NCBI GenBank assembly: GCA_937919625.1
Contig: CALFRK010000159.1
Span: 1 to 40,082, forward strand
Source: an uncultured Ilumatobacter sp.
GTDB taxonomy: Bacteria > Actinomycetota > Acidimicrobiia > Acidimicrobiales > Ilumatobacteraceae
Reading direction: 5' to 3'
DNA: 40,082 nucleotides
Below the pieces are notes generated by a model that was given only the letters and a program-made list of their open reading frames with translations, searched no databases and was not told the DNA's origin. Shown here piece after piece: positions 24,292 through 32,410 of the stretch (position 1 is its first letter; the number at the start of each line of letters is the position of its first letter). Made by a program: the position numbers and the translations under genes.

Positions 24292-25536
24292 ATGACTTCA
24301 AAACGTCGTACAACGGTCGTGGTGGTAGGCGGCGGGCACAGCGGGCTGGCGATGAGCAAGCGCCTGTCGGATCGGGCCGTCGACCACGTTGTATTGGAAC
24401 GTGGTGAGGTGGCGAACTCGTGGCGGACCCAGCGCTGGGACTCGTTCACGTTGCTGACACCGAACTGGCAGACCCAGTTGCCGAGCCAGGCCTACGACGG
24501 CGACGACCCCGACGGCTTTATGACCCGCGAACAGATCGTCGAGTTCATCGACCGTTATGCGGGTGCGATCGATGCTCCGGTAATGGCCGGGACAACGGTC
24601 ACTGCCGTCCGTGCTGCGCACGACGACTACGAGGTCGTGACCGATCAAGGCACGTGGCGCTGCCGGTGTGTGGTTTTGGCCGGGGGGGCCTGCAATCTTC
24701 CCAGCATCCCGCAGTTCGCGACGTCGGTGCCGCCCGAAATCGAGCAGGTGAACCCGCTCGAATACAGAAATCCGGATCAGCTCCGAGACGGCGGAGTTCT
24801 GGTTGTCGGCGCTGCCGCGACGGGATTGCAGCTGGCGGAGGAGATTCAGGCATCAGGGCGACAGGTCACGCTGTCGGTCGGCGAGCATGTTCGGATGCCT
24901 CGCACCTACCGGCAGCGCGACATCCAGCATTGGATGAAGGCGATCGGACGACTCGACGAGCACTACCAGGATGTCGAGGAGATCCTGAAGGCTCGAAAGG
25001 TGGCCTCGCCCCAATTGATCGGCACACCAGAGCGTCGCACCCTGGACTTGAATCGACTCACCGACGCCGGTGTTCGGCTGCGCGGCCGACTCGGCGCGAT
25101 CCGCGACGGGGTGGCCCTGTTCTCGGGCGGTCTACGCAACCATTGTGCTCTGGCCGATCAAAAGCTGGTCCGCCTGCTCGATGACATCGACACGTGGATC
25201 GCCGAACACGCCATGCACGGCGAGGTCGGCCCTCAAGAGCGGTACGAGGCGACCAGGGTCACGAAAGGCACGCCGCTGACCCTCGACCTCAACGGCGGTG
25301 AGATCGAGACGGTCGTCTGGGCAACCGGATTCCGTCCTGACCTCTCGTGGGTCGACCTGCCGGTGTTCGATCCCGCCGGTGCTCTCCGCCACGACGGTGG
25401 TGTGGTCGATGCACCCGGCGTGTATTTCCTTGGATCCAGCTTTCTCCGGCGCCGCAAATCGAGCTTTGTGCACGGCGCCGCCGATGACACGAGCGAGCTT
25501 GCCGACCATTTGGTCGACTACCTCGCCGGAGTCTGA
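24292..25536 (+). CDS. FAD/NAD(P)-binding flavin monooxygenase-like protein
   Basis: The protein is about 414 aa. The FAD Rossmann motif is TTVVVVGGGHSGLAMSKRL at the N-terminus, followed by RWDSFTLLTPNWQTQLP. A second dinucleotide motif VLVVGAAATGLQLAEEI (about residue 180) has Ala where the usual GxGxSG motif has Gly and Ser. WATGFRPDLSWVDLPV is the C-terminal ATG-type motif. The fold fits FMO/Baeyer-Villiger-like or CzcO-type oxidoreductases. ATG 24292 is chosen because GGAAGG lies nine bases upstream; ATG 24283 is too close to that site. Substrate unknown. Confidence 0.8.
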   Translation: MTSKRRTTVVVVGGGHSGLAMSKRLSDRAVDHVVLERGEVANSWRTQRWDSFTLLTPNWQTQLPSQAYDGDDPDGFMTREQIVEFIDRYAGAIDAPVMAGTTVTAVRAAHDDYEVVTDQGTWRCRCVVLAGGACNLPSIPQFATSVPPEIEQVNPLEYRNPDQLRDGGVLVVGAAATGLQLAEEIQASGRQVTLSVGEHVRMPRTYRQRDIQHWMKAIGRLDEHYQDVEEILKARKVASPQLIGTPERRTLDLNRLTDAGVRLRGRLGAIRDGVALFSGGLRNHCALADQKLVRLLDDIDTWIAEHAMHGEVGPQERYEATRVTKGTPLTLDLNGGEIETVVWATGFRPDLSWVDLPVFDPAGALRHDGGVVDAPGVYFLGSSFLRRRKSSFVHGAADDTSELADHLVDYLAGV

Positions 25537-26313
25537 TCAGCGCTTGGTGCCGATGTACCCGAACAGCTGAATCTGGCCACGGAGCGGGAGGCCATCGCGT
25601 ACACGTGTGGCGGCCAGCTCGGTCGCCCGGTCGATGAACTCTTGTTCGCCGATGCTCTGGATCGCTTCGTAGGCGGGGCCTGTGGCCGCCATGCCGCGGG
25701 CGTACGTCTGCGGGTCGGGATACTCGAACACGGACGAAATCTCGAACCGCTCGGCGACGTCGAAGCCGCGCTCGTCGAGGAACGCCTCGCCTACCCCGGG
25801 AAACCCAAGGCCCACCATGTCGGCCTGATGCTGCACTTTTTCCTCGGTCGCCCAACGAAACGGTGACATCATCCAGGCGCCCGGGGACTTGCCGACGTTG
25901 CCCCACACGGTGATTGCGAGCCGCCCACCCGAAACGAGGACTCGGTGAGCTTCGTCAACGGCCGCCGGTGTCGTGCCCCAGATGCCACGGAAACTGGTGA
26001 CGACGTCGAACGTCTCGCGATCCCACGGCAGGTTCTCCATGTCGCCGACCCGAATGTCGCAGTTCGGGTTGCGATCTTGTGCCACCGCCACCAAGCGTTG
26101 CGAGGCGTCGATGCCGGCGCACGTCGCGCCTCTCGCCCTTGCCAGCTCGAGCGCCAGCCCCGAGCCGCAGGCGACGTCGAGCAGTTGCTCGCCCGTTGTG
26201 ACTCCGACCCGATGGTGCACGGCCACGTATTCGCGGCAGTTTGACGGCTCGCTCAACGTAGCGAACTCGACGGCGCGGCGCCCCCATCCTTCATCGACCA
26301 TCTCCCACGACAT
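25537..26313 (-). CDS. class I SAM-dependent methyltransferase
   Basis: This is a 258-aa methyltransferase. EQLLDVACGSGLALELA is motif I, CAGIDASQRLVAVA the acidic strand, VGDMENLPWDRETFDVVTS motif II-III, and DEAHRVLVSGGRLAITVWG the later strand of the UbiE/Methyltransf_11 type. The ATG at 26313 follows a GAGAGGGGG ribosome-binding site. Its stop abuts the stop of the convergent monooxygenase. The acceptor molecule cannot be read from sequence. Confidence 0.85.
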   Translation of the reverse strand: MSWEMVDEGWGRRAVEFATLSEPSNCREYVAVHHRVGVTTGEQLLDVACGSGLALELARARGATCAGIDASQRLVAVAQDRNPNCDIRVGDMENLPWDRETFDVVTSFRGIWGTTPAAVDEAHRVLVSGGRLAITVWGNVGKSPGAWMMSPFRWATEEKVQHQADMVGLGFPGVGEAFLDERGFDVAERFEISSVFEYPDPQTYARGMAATGPAYEAIQSIGEQEFIDRATELAATRVRDGLPLRGQIQLFGYIGTKR

Positions 26314-26437
26314 GGCGTGCCCCCTCTCGGCTGTGGCGGCCATGATAGGTGGTCAGCACGAAAGAGGGCGCGCCCGCCACGTCGATGCCGTTCACGCAGA
26401 CTTGATACTGTCGGTCGATCATCCAAGGAGGAACCTG

Positions 26438-26983
26438 ATGGCTGAAGAGATCAATGGCGTGCCGTGCGACAAGATGTTCGGGGCGATCGCCAAGATGAAG
26501 GACAATGGCGACCTCGCTCAGTTCCGATTCTCGGCGAAGAACGAATGGGTCGGTGGCACAGCGAGCAGATCGACGATCTACGAGTGGTTCGGCATGGGTG
26601 CCGACCAGACCCACGTGAGCGAGTTCGACTACAAGGCCGACCACCCCACCCTTGGGCACGGTCACGGTCCTACCCCACAGGAGTACGTTCTGCACGCGTT
26701 GGCTGCCTGCATCACCGCCGGCATCGCGACCGGAGCAGCGGCCCGCAACATCCAGCTGAACAAGGTTTCTTCGACGGTGAGTGCCGACATCGATGTGCGC
26801 GGCGTTCTGGGTATCGACCCCGACGTACGCAAGGGTTTCAGCAATGTCGACATCGAGTTCGATATCGACGCCGACTGTGATGACGACCAGAAAGACGCCC
26901 TTATGGCGGCCGGAGCCAAGTACTCGGCAGTGTTCGACATGCTGGCCAATCCGACCGAGGTCAACGTCACACGAAAGGGCTGA
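26438..26983 (+). CDS. OsmC-family protein
   Basis: This 181-aa protein belongs to the OsmC/Ohr fold. Landmarks are DHPTLGHGHGPTPQEYVLHA, LAACITAGIATGAAARNI (first redox Cys position), DIDVRGVLGIDPDVRKGFSN and a C-terminal SAVFDMLANPTEVNV. Ohr and OsmC reduce organic hydroperoxides with two cysteines; here the second Cys of the usual CP motif is absent, so it may not be a classical peroxidase. The start is secure: AAGGAGG lies seven bases before ATG 26438. Divergent from the methyltransferase. Confidence 0.85.
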   Translation: MAEEINGVPCDKMFGAIAKMKDNGDLAQFRFSAKNEWVGGTASRSTIYEWFGMGADQTHVSEFDYKADHPTLGHGHGPTPQEYVLHALAACITAGIATGAAARNIQLNKVSSTVSADIDVRGVLGIDPDVRKGFSNVDIEFDIDADCDDDQKDALMAAGAKYSAVFDMLANPTEVNVTRKG

Positions 26984-27283
26984 TCGCCCGCTCGCCGCTC
27001 GTTGTCGACGTACTGCTTGCCGCCCGGGTAGCGCCTGGCATTTCGCCGTGATCGAGCTCGCTGCCACGTAACCGCGATCCGAAGTAGCCGCGACCTTGCC
27101 GGCATGAAACATGATGGTGGGGCGTGTCGGCATCGATCTCGATCGTGCCCGCCGACACCGTCAAGGTTGCGGGCACGTTTGACATGCCCATCTTTCTGGC
27201 GGTCACCCTGATCGTCGTGTGTGAAGGGTCGATCATTTACCTGCTCGCCGGCAGTGCTCGTGCTCTGGTGGCGGTGTGTGAAC
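26984..27283. other. 300-base stretch without a convincing gene
   Basis: The only candidate is a 60-codon frame from GTG 27124 to 27306 on the plus strand with one hydrophobic segment (FLAVTLIVVCEGSIIYLLAG). It overlaps the 3' end of the FMN reductase by 23 bases and has no clear ribosome-binding site. I consider it possible but unproven. Confidence 0.4.
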
Positions 27284-27847
27284 TTATGCGTTTGCTCGTT
27301 CGCTGAGTGTGGTCAGTGAGGCGAGTGACGACCGGAGTTGGGCGTCGAGGACGGGGTCGGTCAGGGTGCCGGTGGCCGTGTCGAAGTTGTCGTGGAAGCT
27401 CGGGATCGCCAGGCTGCCGCTGAGGTCGTTGCCGAAAAACGGGGCCGAACCGACGGCCGCTCGCAAAGCGTTTGCGCCGCCGCCGGGCCCTGGCGATGTC
27501 GACAGCATTACAGTCGGCTTGTCTTGGTACACCCGCATGTCGATGCGGGAGGCCCAGTCGAAGATGTTCTTGTAGGCAGCGGTATAGAAGCCGTTGTGCT
27601 CAGCGAACGAGATCAGCACCGCGTCGGCCTCCCCGATCGCGCCGAAGAAGTCGTGCGCAGCCTGGGGAATGCCGCTTTCGTTCTGGCGGTCGACGCTGTA
27701 GATCGGCATCTCGTAGTCGTGGAGGTCGATCGTTTCCACTGTCACATCGGGACCGTGGTGGTTTTCGAGGATTCGGGTCGCGTAGCCGACGAGTTGCTTG
27801 TTGATGGAGTGCTTACTGCTGGTCGCAGCAAAGGCGAGGATCTTCAT
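27284..27847 (-). CDS. NAD(P)H-dependent FMN reductase
   Basis: This 187-aa flavodoxin-like protein opens MKILAFAATSSKHSINKQL, with the Ser-rich FMN phosphate loop. It continues with ADAVLISFAEHNGFYTAAYK and NIFDWASRI, the equivalent of the family's P-E-Y-N-G motif region, and STSPGPGGGANAL. Members reduce FMN, quinones, azo dyes or chromate. It is the second gene of an operon with the pirin gene (45-base gap), under the divergent MarR control region, so a quinone or electrophile response is plausible. Confidence 0.85.
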   Translation of the reverse strand: MKILAFAATSSKHSINKQLVGYATRILENHHGPDVTVETIDLHDYEMPIYSVDRQNESGIPQAAHDFFGAIGEADAVLISFAEHNGFYTAAYKNIFDWASRIDMRVYQDKPTVMLSTSPGPGGGANALRAAVGSAPFFGNDLSGSLAIPSFHDNFDTATGTLTDPVLDAQLRSSLASLTTLSERANA

Positions 27848-27892
27848 GGTTTGTTGTTCACTTTCTGGGTGGGGGGTTGGGTAGATGGGGAG

Positions 27893-28843
27893 TCAGACGG
27901 TGCCGGTGGCGGGGATCGAGCCCATCCGCCCGGCGTTGAAATCAGCGATTGCTTGGTTGATCTCGGCCGCCGTGTTCATGACGAACGGGCCGTATCTGGC
28001 GATCGGCTCGTCGATCGGTTCGCCGGTCAGCACCAGACAGTCGAGCGCAATGTGCGAGTCGGCATGTGCGCCGAGCACGATGTCGCCCGCTGTGCGCTCG
28101 AAGATCGCAAGATGATTCGTATCTAGCGTATGGCCCTCGGTGCCGACGGTTCCGACTCCGCCGAAGGCGTAGACAGCGGCGGTATGCCCGTCGATCGTCG
28201 GGATCTGTAGGGTCGTCCCTGGCTGGATCGTGAGGAGCGCGTAGCCGATCGGCGTGTGGGTGTCGGCAGGGCCCTGAACTCCGAACATCGAACCGGCGAC
28301 GACCTCTGCGGTCCAGCCGTCGCCGCTGGCCGAGGCGAGGTGGTCGGAAGGGAGCGCCTGATAGGTAGGTGCCGTTCTACGCAGTGCCGCGGGGAGGTTG
28401 ACCCACAGTTGGAGGCCGTGCAAGACGCCGCCCTCGGTCTGGAGGCGGGCGCTCGGCATCTCCGAGTGAATGATGCCGTCGCCGGCGGTCATCCATTGCA
28501 CGTCGCCAGAACCGACCACGCCGTGGTTGCCTGCCGAATCGCGGTGCTCGACTTCACCTTGGATTACATAGGTCACCGTTTCGAACCCGCGGTGCGGGTG
28601 TGCAGGAGCCCCGACCACTCGGCCGGGCTCGGAATAATTCGGAGCCATCTCGTCGAGCAGCAGGAACGGATCGAGCCAATCGAGGGCCGAGGTGGGAAAC
28701 GGGCGATACACCTCGAAGCCGCCGCCTTCGATCGCGCTCGTCGCCGGAATGATCCGGGACAAAGGTCGAGATCGGCCGGCGGGGGTCGTGGTGGGGGAGG
28801 TTGTCTGGGTGGGGGTGGTTGTCTGGGTGGTGGCGGTGTCCAT
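27893..28843 (-). CDS. pirin-family bicupin
   Basis: This 316-aa protein has the pirin fold. The N-terminal cupin carries the metal ligands in APAHPHRGFETVTYVIQGEV and GDGIIHSEMP (three His and one Glu), preceded by DWLDPFLLLDEM. The C-terminal cupin includes GVLHGLQLWVNLPAALR-type core sequence at about residues 165-180 and GEPIDEPIARYGPFVMNT. Some pirins have quercetinase activity. Residues 2-22 are a Thr/Pro low-complexity stretch from a repetitive DNA run. ATG 28843 follows a GGAGG site; it heads the operon with the FMN reductase. Confidence 0.88.
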   Translation of the reverse strand: MDTATTQTTTPTQTTSPTTTPAGRSRPLSRIIPATSAIEGGGFEVYRPFPTSALDWLDPFLLLDEMAPNYSEPGRVVGAPAHPHRGFETVTYVIQGEVEHRDSAGNHGVVGSGDVQWMTAGDGIIHSEMPSARLQTEGGVLHGLQLWVNLPAALRRTAPTYQALPSDHLASASGDGWTAEVVAGSMFGVQGPADTHTPIGYALLTIQPGTTLQIPTIDGHTAAVYAFGGVGTVGTEGHTLDTNHLAIFERTAGDIVLGAHADSHIALDCLVLTGEPIDEPIARYGPFVMNTAAEINQAIADFNAGRMGSIPATGTV

Positions 28844-28859
28844 GGCGAGTCCTCCAAAG

Positions 28860-28875
28860 AGTTGCGATCGCAACT
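28860..28875. promoter_or_regulatory. perfect 16-base palindrome in pirin leader
   Basis: AGTTGCGATCGCAACT is its own reverse complement. It lies between the predicted pirin -10 element and the pirin ribosome-binding site, so a bound dimer would block transcription. It differs in sequence from the two MarR-type sites beside it and may serve a second regulator. Confidence 0.5.
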
Positions 28876-28881
28876 AACTGA

Positions 28882-28920
28882 TTGAAGCGTCAAGTTATCG
28901 GGGAATGTTTGACGCGTCAA
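28882..28920 (-). promoter_or_regulatory. pirin promoter with two overlapping MarR-type operators
   Basis: On the minus strand TTGACG (28920-28915) and TAACTT (28897-28892) are separated by exactly 17 bases, a good sigma-70-type promoter for the pirin operon. TTGACGCGTCAA (28909-28920) is a perfect palindrome over the -35. TTGAAGCGTCAA (28882-28893), differing at one base, overlaps the -10. The divergent MarR gene next to them is the obvious binder and would also control itself. Binding is inference. Confidence 0.6.
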
Positions 28921-28937
28921 CCAGTAGTGTGGAATTT

Positions 28938-29417
28938 GTGACTAATCCGAGATGGCTCGACGCCGAGCAAAACGTGGCATGGCGTGGGCTGCTGGTGATC
29001 GCCAATCGGGCGCTCCCGCAAATCGAGCGGTCGTTGAGGGCGCACGGCCTGCTCGGTGTCCACTATCACATCTTCGTCCAGCTGTCCGCCGCACCTGGGC
29101 GGACACTGCGACTCAGCGAGCTCGCCGATTCGGCCAACTTGTCACAGAGCCGCCTGACCCACCGCCTGCGGGCGCTGGTGGAAGGTGGCGAGGTCGAGGT
29201 GTCAGATGACCCAGACGATCACCGGGCCAAGAACGCCACGCTCACTGCTGTCGGCTACGCGCGGCTCGCCGCCATCGCCCCACATCATGCCGAAGATGTT
29301 CAGCGACTGATTTTCGACCCACTCGACGAGGCGCAGACGACCGCTCTCTCTGATGCACTGTCGGCGATCGCCGCCTCGCTGTGCGAACACCCGGAGTATC
29401 TGAACCCGCAGACATAA
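28938..29417 (+). CDS. MarR-family transcriptional regulator
   Basis: This is a 159-aa winged-helix regulator. LRLSELADSANLSQSRLTHR is the recognition helix region, LRALVEGGEVEVSDDPDDHR the wing with the DxR motif, and KNATLTAVGYARLAAIAPHH the following helix. GTG 28938 is chosen (VTNPRWLDAEQNVAW); starting at ATG 28905 would put the operator palindrome inside the gene. It is divergent from the pirin-FMN reductase operon and very probably represses both directions until an oxidant or phenolic ligand binds. Confidence 0.85.
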   Translation: MTNPRWLDAEQNVAWRGLLVIANRALPQIERSLRAHGLLGVHYHIFVQLSAAPGRTLRLSELADSANLSQSRLTHRLRALVEGGEVEVSDDPDDHRAKNATLTAVGYARLAAIAPHHAEDVQRLIFDPLDEAQTTALSDALSAIAASLCEHPEYLNPQT

Positions 29418-29699
29418 CGGTGGCTTGCGGGGCGGCCGGCGATGAACGCCTCGTACGACTGGTTAATGAACTGTTCGAATCTGGAGAACTCCGATTCGGC
29501 GAGCGCACCCTGGGCTCGACATTGGCGGCGGGTGCCTACCCCGAGGCTCGGACCCGACTTGCTTCATAACCTCGCTTGTGCCACAGCGGGTCGGGCGGCG
29601 TCGGGTTGGATGCAGAAGCGATCCGTCGGGCGGGTTAGCGGAAATCAGACGCCATATCACCCGTCCGATTTCCGCTCGTTGTTGCGGTCGCAATGCGGC
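29418..29699. other. 282-base gap before the Ada/AlkA gene
   Basis: It holds a short plus-strand frame (from about 29381 to 29569) reading ERLVRLVNELFESGELRFGE, then LGSTLAAGAYPEARTRLAS. Its composition is protein-like, but I recognise no family and no start is convincing. The remainder should contain the promoter of the alkylation-repair operon; I could not identify an Ada box. Confidence 0.4.
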
Positions 29700-31157
29700 A
29701 TGATGGTTTCCGTGACCAACCCGGCGACGATTGCTCTCGACCACGACCGGTGTTACCGGGCGGCGCAAAGTCGCGACGCCCGATTCGACGGTTGGTTCTA
29801 CGTCGCCGTTCGAACTACCGGCATCTACTGTCGCCCCAGCTGCCCGGCCGTCACCCCCAAGCGCGGGAACGTCGAGTTTCACCGTTCGGCGGCGGCCGCC
29901 CAGCAGCTCGGGTTCAGAGCCTGCAAGCGGTGCCGGCCCGACGCCGCCCCTGGATCACCCGAATGGGACGTGCGTGGCGACCTGGTCGGGCGGTCCATGC
30001 GTCTGATCGCCGATGGTGTTGTCGACCGTGAGGGCGTCGCCGGATTGTCCGAACACCTCGGCTACAGCACTCGCCACCTCAACCGGTTGTTGACCAACGA
30101 GCTCGGCGCCGGACCGCTAGCGCTCGCCAGAGCGCAGCGTGCCCAGACGGCGCGGATCCTGATCGAGACGACCGATCTTTCGATGACCGCCATCGCATTC
30201 GCCGCAGGGTTCGGCAGTGTGCGCCAGTTCAATGACACGGTCCGCGGGGTGTTCGCCACGGTGCCGAGCGAACTCCGTCAGCGAACGTTGAACAAGGGCC
30301 GAACGACGACGGATTCTGGTGCGGTCTCCGTTCGGCTGGCAGTTCGTGGTCCATTCGCCGGTCGTCAGCTGTTCGAGCACATCGGCGCTCGGGCAGTCCC
30401 AGGCGTCGAACTGTGGGACGGCGCGGCCTACCACCGTGCACTCGATCTACCGAACGGCCACGCCACCGTGGTCGTCCTCCCGGCCGACGATCATGTCCAA
30501 GCCACATTCCACCTGACCGACTGGCGCGACCTTGCCCCCGCCGTCGGACGAATCCGGCGCCTGCTCGACCTCGACGCCGATCCTGTGGCGATCGACGAAC
30601 AACTCGGTGCCGACCTTCATCTCGGCCCGCTCGTCGCAGCCACACCTGGCATGCGAGCAGCAGGATCCGTCGACCCTTACGAGACACTCGTACGGGCGAT
30701 CATCGGACAGCAGGTCTCGGTCGCCGGCGCCAAGACTGTGACCGGCCGTGTCGTCGAGGCGATCGCTGACCCGCTGACGGTCGCTCACCCGGCGCTCACT
30801 CACGTGTTCCCGTCGATGCGGCGCCTTGCCGCAGCCGACCCGGCCGTGTTCCCGATGCCGACGGCCCGCGCCGCCACCCTGCAACGTGTCGGCGAGGCGG
30901 TCGTTAGTGGGCAACTCGTGCTTGATGCCGGCGTCGATCGCGAAGCGGTGATCGAACAACTCGTCGCGTTGAAGGGGATCGGTCCTTGGACCGCCCAGTA
31001 CGTCGTGATGCGCGGCCTGGGCGATCCTGACGTGTTGCTCGACACCGACCTCGGCATACGCCACGCCCTAAACGCCCTCGACCTCAGCACGGACGCCGCA
31101 GACCGGTGGCGGCCATGGCGCACGTACGCCATGCACCATCTGTGGGCCACACTGTGA
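29700..31157 (+). CDS. alkA: Ada-type methyl-sensor/AraC domain fused to AlkA DNA-3-methyladenine glycosylase
   Basis: The protein is 485 aa (slightly shorter if GTG 29712 is used). Residues about 10-85 form the Ada zinc domain with four Cys ligands (GIYCRPSCPAVTPKRG and GFRACKRCRPDAAPGSPEW), one of which accepts methyl from phosphotriesters. Residues 90-190 are an AraC-type double helix-turn-helix (GLSEHLGYSTRHLNRLL, AIAFAAGFGSVRQFNDTVR). The C-terminal half is an AlkA glycosylase with AIIGQQVSVAGAKTVTGRVV, the helix-hairpin-helix LKGIGPWTAQYVVMRGLG and the catalytic Asp in DTDLGIRHAL. It senses alkylation, activates repair genes and excises alkylated bases. It is followed by ogt with 11 bases between. 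Confidence 0.92.
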   Translation: MMVSVTNPATIALDHDRCYRAAQSRDARFDGWFYVAVRTTGIYCRPSCPAVTPKRGNVEFHRSAAAAQQLGFRACKRCRPDAAPGSPEWDVRGDLVGRSMRLIADGVVDREGVAGLSEHLGYSTRHLNRLLTNELGAGPLALARAQRAQTARILIETTDLSMTAIAFAAGFGSVRQFNDTVRGVFATVPSELRQRTLNKGRTTTDSGAVSVRLAVRGPFAGRQLFEHIGARAVPGVELWDGAAYHRALDLPNGHATVVVLPADDHVQATFHLTDWRDLAPAVGRIRRLLDLDADPVAIDEQLGADLHLGPLVAATPGMRAAGSVDPYETLVRAIIGQQVSVAGAKTVTGRVVEAIADPLTVAHPALTHVFPSMRRLAAADPAVFPMPTARAATLQRVGEAVVSGQLVLDAGVDREAVIEQLVALKGIGPWTAQYVVMRGLGDPDVLLDTDLGIRHALNALDLSTDAADRWRPWRTYAMHHLWATL

Positions 31158-31168
31158 AGGAGACAACA

Positions 31169-31702
31169 ATGGCGACGATTCACCCACCCTTGTTCCGCGC
31201 GACGATGTCATCACCGATCGGACTGTTGACGCTCGTCGCCAACGACGCCGCGATCGTGGCTATCCGCTGGGATGAAGACACCCCCGACTCTCATAACCCG
31301 GTCGATGTCAAGCTCGGCGAGGATTTCGTCGACGTGAGCGCCGGCGAGCACGCCGTGCTCGATCAAGCGGTCGAGCAACTCGCTGAGTACTTCGCGGGGG
31401 AACGTGTCGACTTCGACCTCCCGCTCGACCCCGACGGCACGCCGTTTCAGAAGAAGGCGTGGGACGCGCTCGTGAAGATCCCATTCGGCGAGACGATCAG
31501 CTATGGCGAACAAGCCGTGATGCTCGGCGACAAGAACAAGTCGCGCGCGGTCGGTGCGGCCAACGGCAAGAACCCGATCCCGATCGTCGTGCCATGTCAC
31601 CGGGTGGTCGGCAGCAACGGTCATCTCACCGGCTTCGCCGGTGGCCTGAACATGAAGGCGTGGCTGCTCGACCACGAGTTCAGAGTCCGCGCCGCGCACT
31701 AG
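31169..31702 (+). CDS. ogt: methylated-DNA-[protein]-cysteine S-methyltransferase
   Basis: This 177-aa suicide enzyme removes methyl from O6-methylguanine. The active-site motif IPIVVPCHRVVGSNGHLTGF is intact, preceded by the helix-turn-helix region GTPFQKKAWDALVKIPFGET and SYGEQAVMLGDKNKSRAVG, and followed by GGLNMKAWLLDHE. ATG 31169 has an AAGGAGA site. In the same operon as the Ada/AlkA gene, so likely induced by it on methylation. Confidence 0.95.
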   Translation: MATIHPPLFRATMSSPIGLLTLVANDAAIVAIRWDEDTPDSHNPVDVKLGEDFVDVSAGEHAVLDQAVEQLAEYFAGERVDFDLPLDPDGTPFQKKAWDALVKIPFGETISYGEQAVMLGDKNKSRAVGAANGKNPIPIVVPCHRVVGSNGHLTGFAGGLNMKAWLLDHEFRVRAAH

Positions 31703-31713
31703 TCGCAGAACGG

Positions 31714-32391
31714 TCAGAGGTGTTTGAGGGCTTCTCGCCGGGTCAGGCCGCTCAGTAGCTCGCCGCGATCGAGCACGTACGCCCGCACCGCGTCTGGATC
31801 GTGCCGGGCGTGCTGGCGCAATGCCCACCCGCATGCTTTGCGGATGAAGAACTCTTTGTCGGCACACCTACGGTCGACGTAGCCGAACAGCCGCTCGGCG
31901 TCGGTGTCGGCGCCGTATCTGAGCTGGTGCAGAATCGCCGTGCGGACGATCCAGAAGTCAGGATCGTCGATCCAAGCGTCGATCGTCGCCGTCAAACCCG
32001 GATTGTTGGCAATTAGTGATCCCACCACGTGGGCGGCGAGTACGTCCACCGTGTCCCACCACGACTTCGTACGGGCCAGCCGCTCGACGGTCGGCAACGA
32101 GTTCGGATCGAGTCGGGCCTTCCAACGGCTGAGTAGATCGGCCGCCACGTATTGGAACTCGCGTTCAGGCTGCGCCCAGCAGGCCTCGGCGGCCACCAAC
32201 AGTTGCGCAGACGTTGCGTCACGTCCGCCGGCCACGAACGGCTTGGCCGCCCATTGGCGTTCCGGGGCGGTGACGCCGAGGTACTCGAAGTTATCCTTCA
32301 TGTACGCCTTCATCTGGGGCGCTTTGCCGGGCTGGGCGACCGTTTCCAGTCGGCGACGCAGCTCAGGTATCAGGTCGACGAGGGCGACCAC
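31714..32391 (-). CDS. alkD: AlkD-type DNA alkylation repair protein
   Basis: This 225-aa HEAT-like repeat glycosylase excises 3- and 7-alkylated purines without base flipping. Landmarks are MKAYMKDNFEYLGVTAPER, EREFQYVAADLL, RTKSWWDTVDVLAAHVVG (the Trp/Asp face), DPDFWIVRTAILHQLRYG, DKEFFIRKACGWALRQHARH and a basic C-terminus. Ends 11 bases from the convergent ogt gene, giving three alkylation-repair genes side by side. Confidence 0.9.
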   Translation of the reverse strand: MVALVDLIPELRRRLETVAQPGKAPQMKAYMKDNFEYLGVTAPERQWAAKPFVAGGRDATSAQLLVAAEACWAQPEREFQYVAADLLSRWKARLDPNSLPTVERLARTKSWWDTVDVLAAHVVGSLIANNPGLTATIDAWIDDPDFWIVRTAILHQLRYGADTDAERLFGYVDRRCADKEFFIRKACGWALRQHARHDPDAVRAYVLDRGELLSGLTRREALKHL

Positions 32392-32410
32392 GACAGTTGC
32401 CGAGCCGGAA

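Noticed and set aside
24104-24313. A 69-codon minus-strand frame ending just upstream of the GHMP kinase
   Set aside because: The end (DDRIQPDERILDVGENREVM) looks protein-like, but I recognise no family, and the front half overlaps the monooxygenase start.
28777-28842. Repetitive GGTGGGGGTGGTTGTCTGGG tract, possible quadruplex or repeat array
   Set aside because: It encodes the Thr/Pro-rich leader of the pirin protein; the periodicity follows from the repeated codons.
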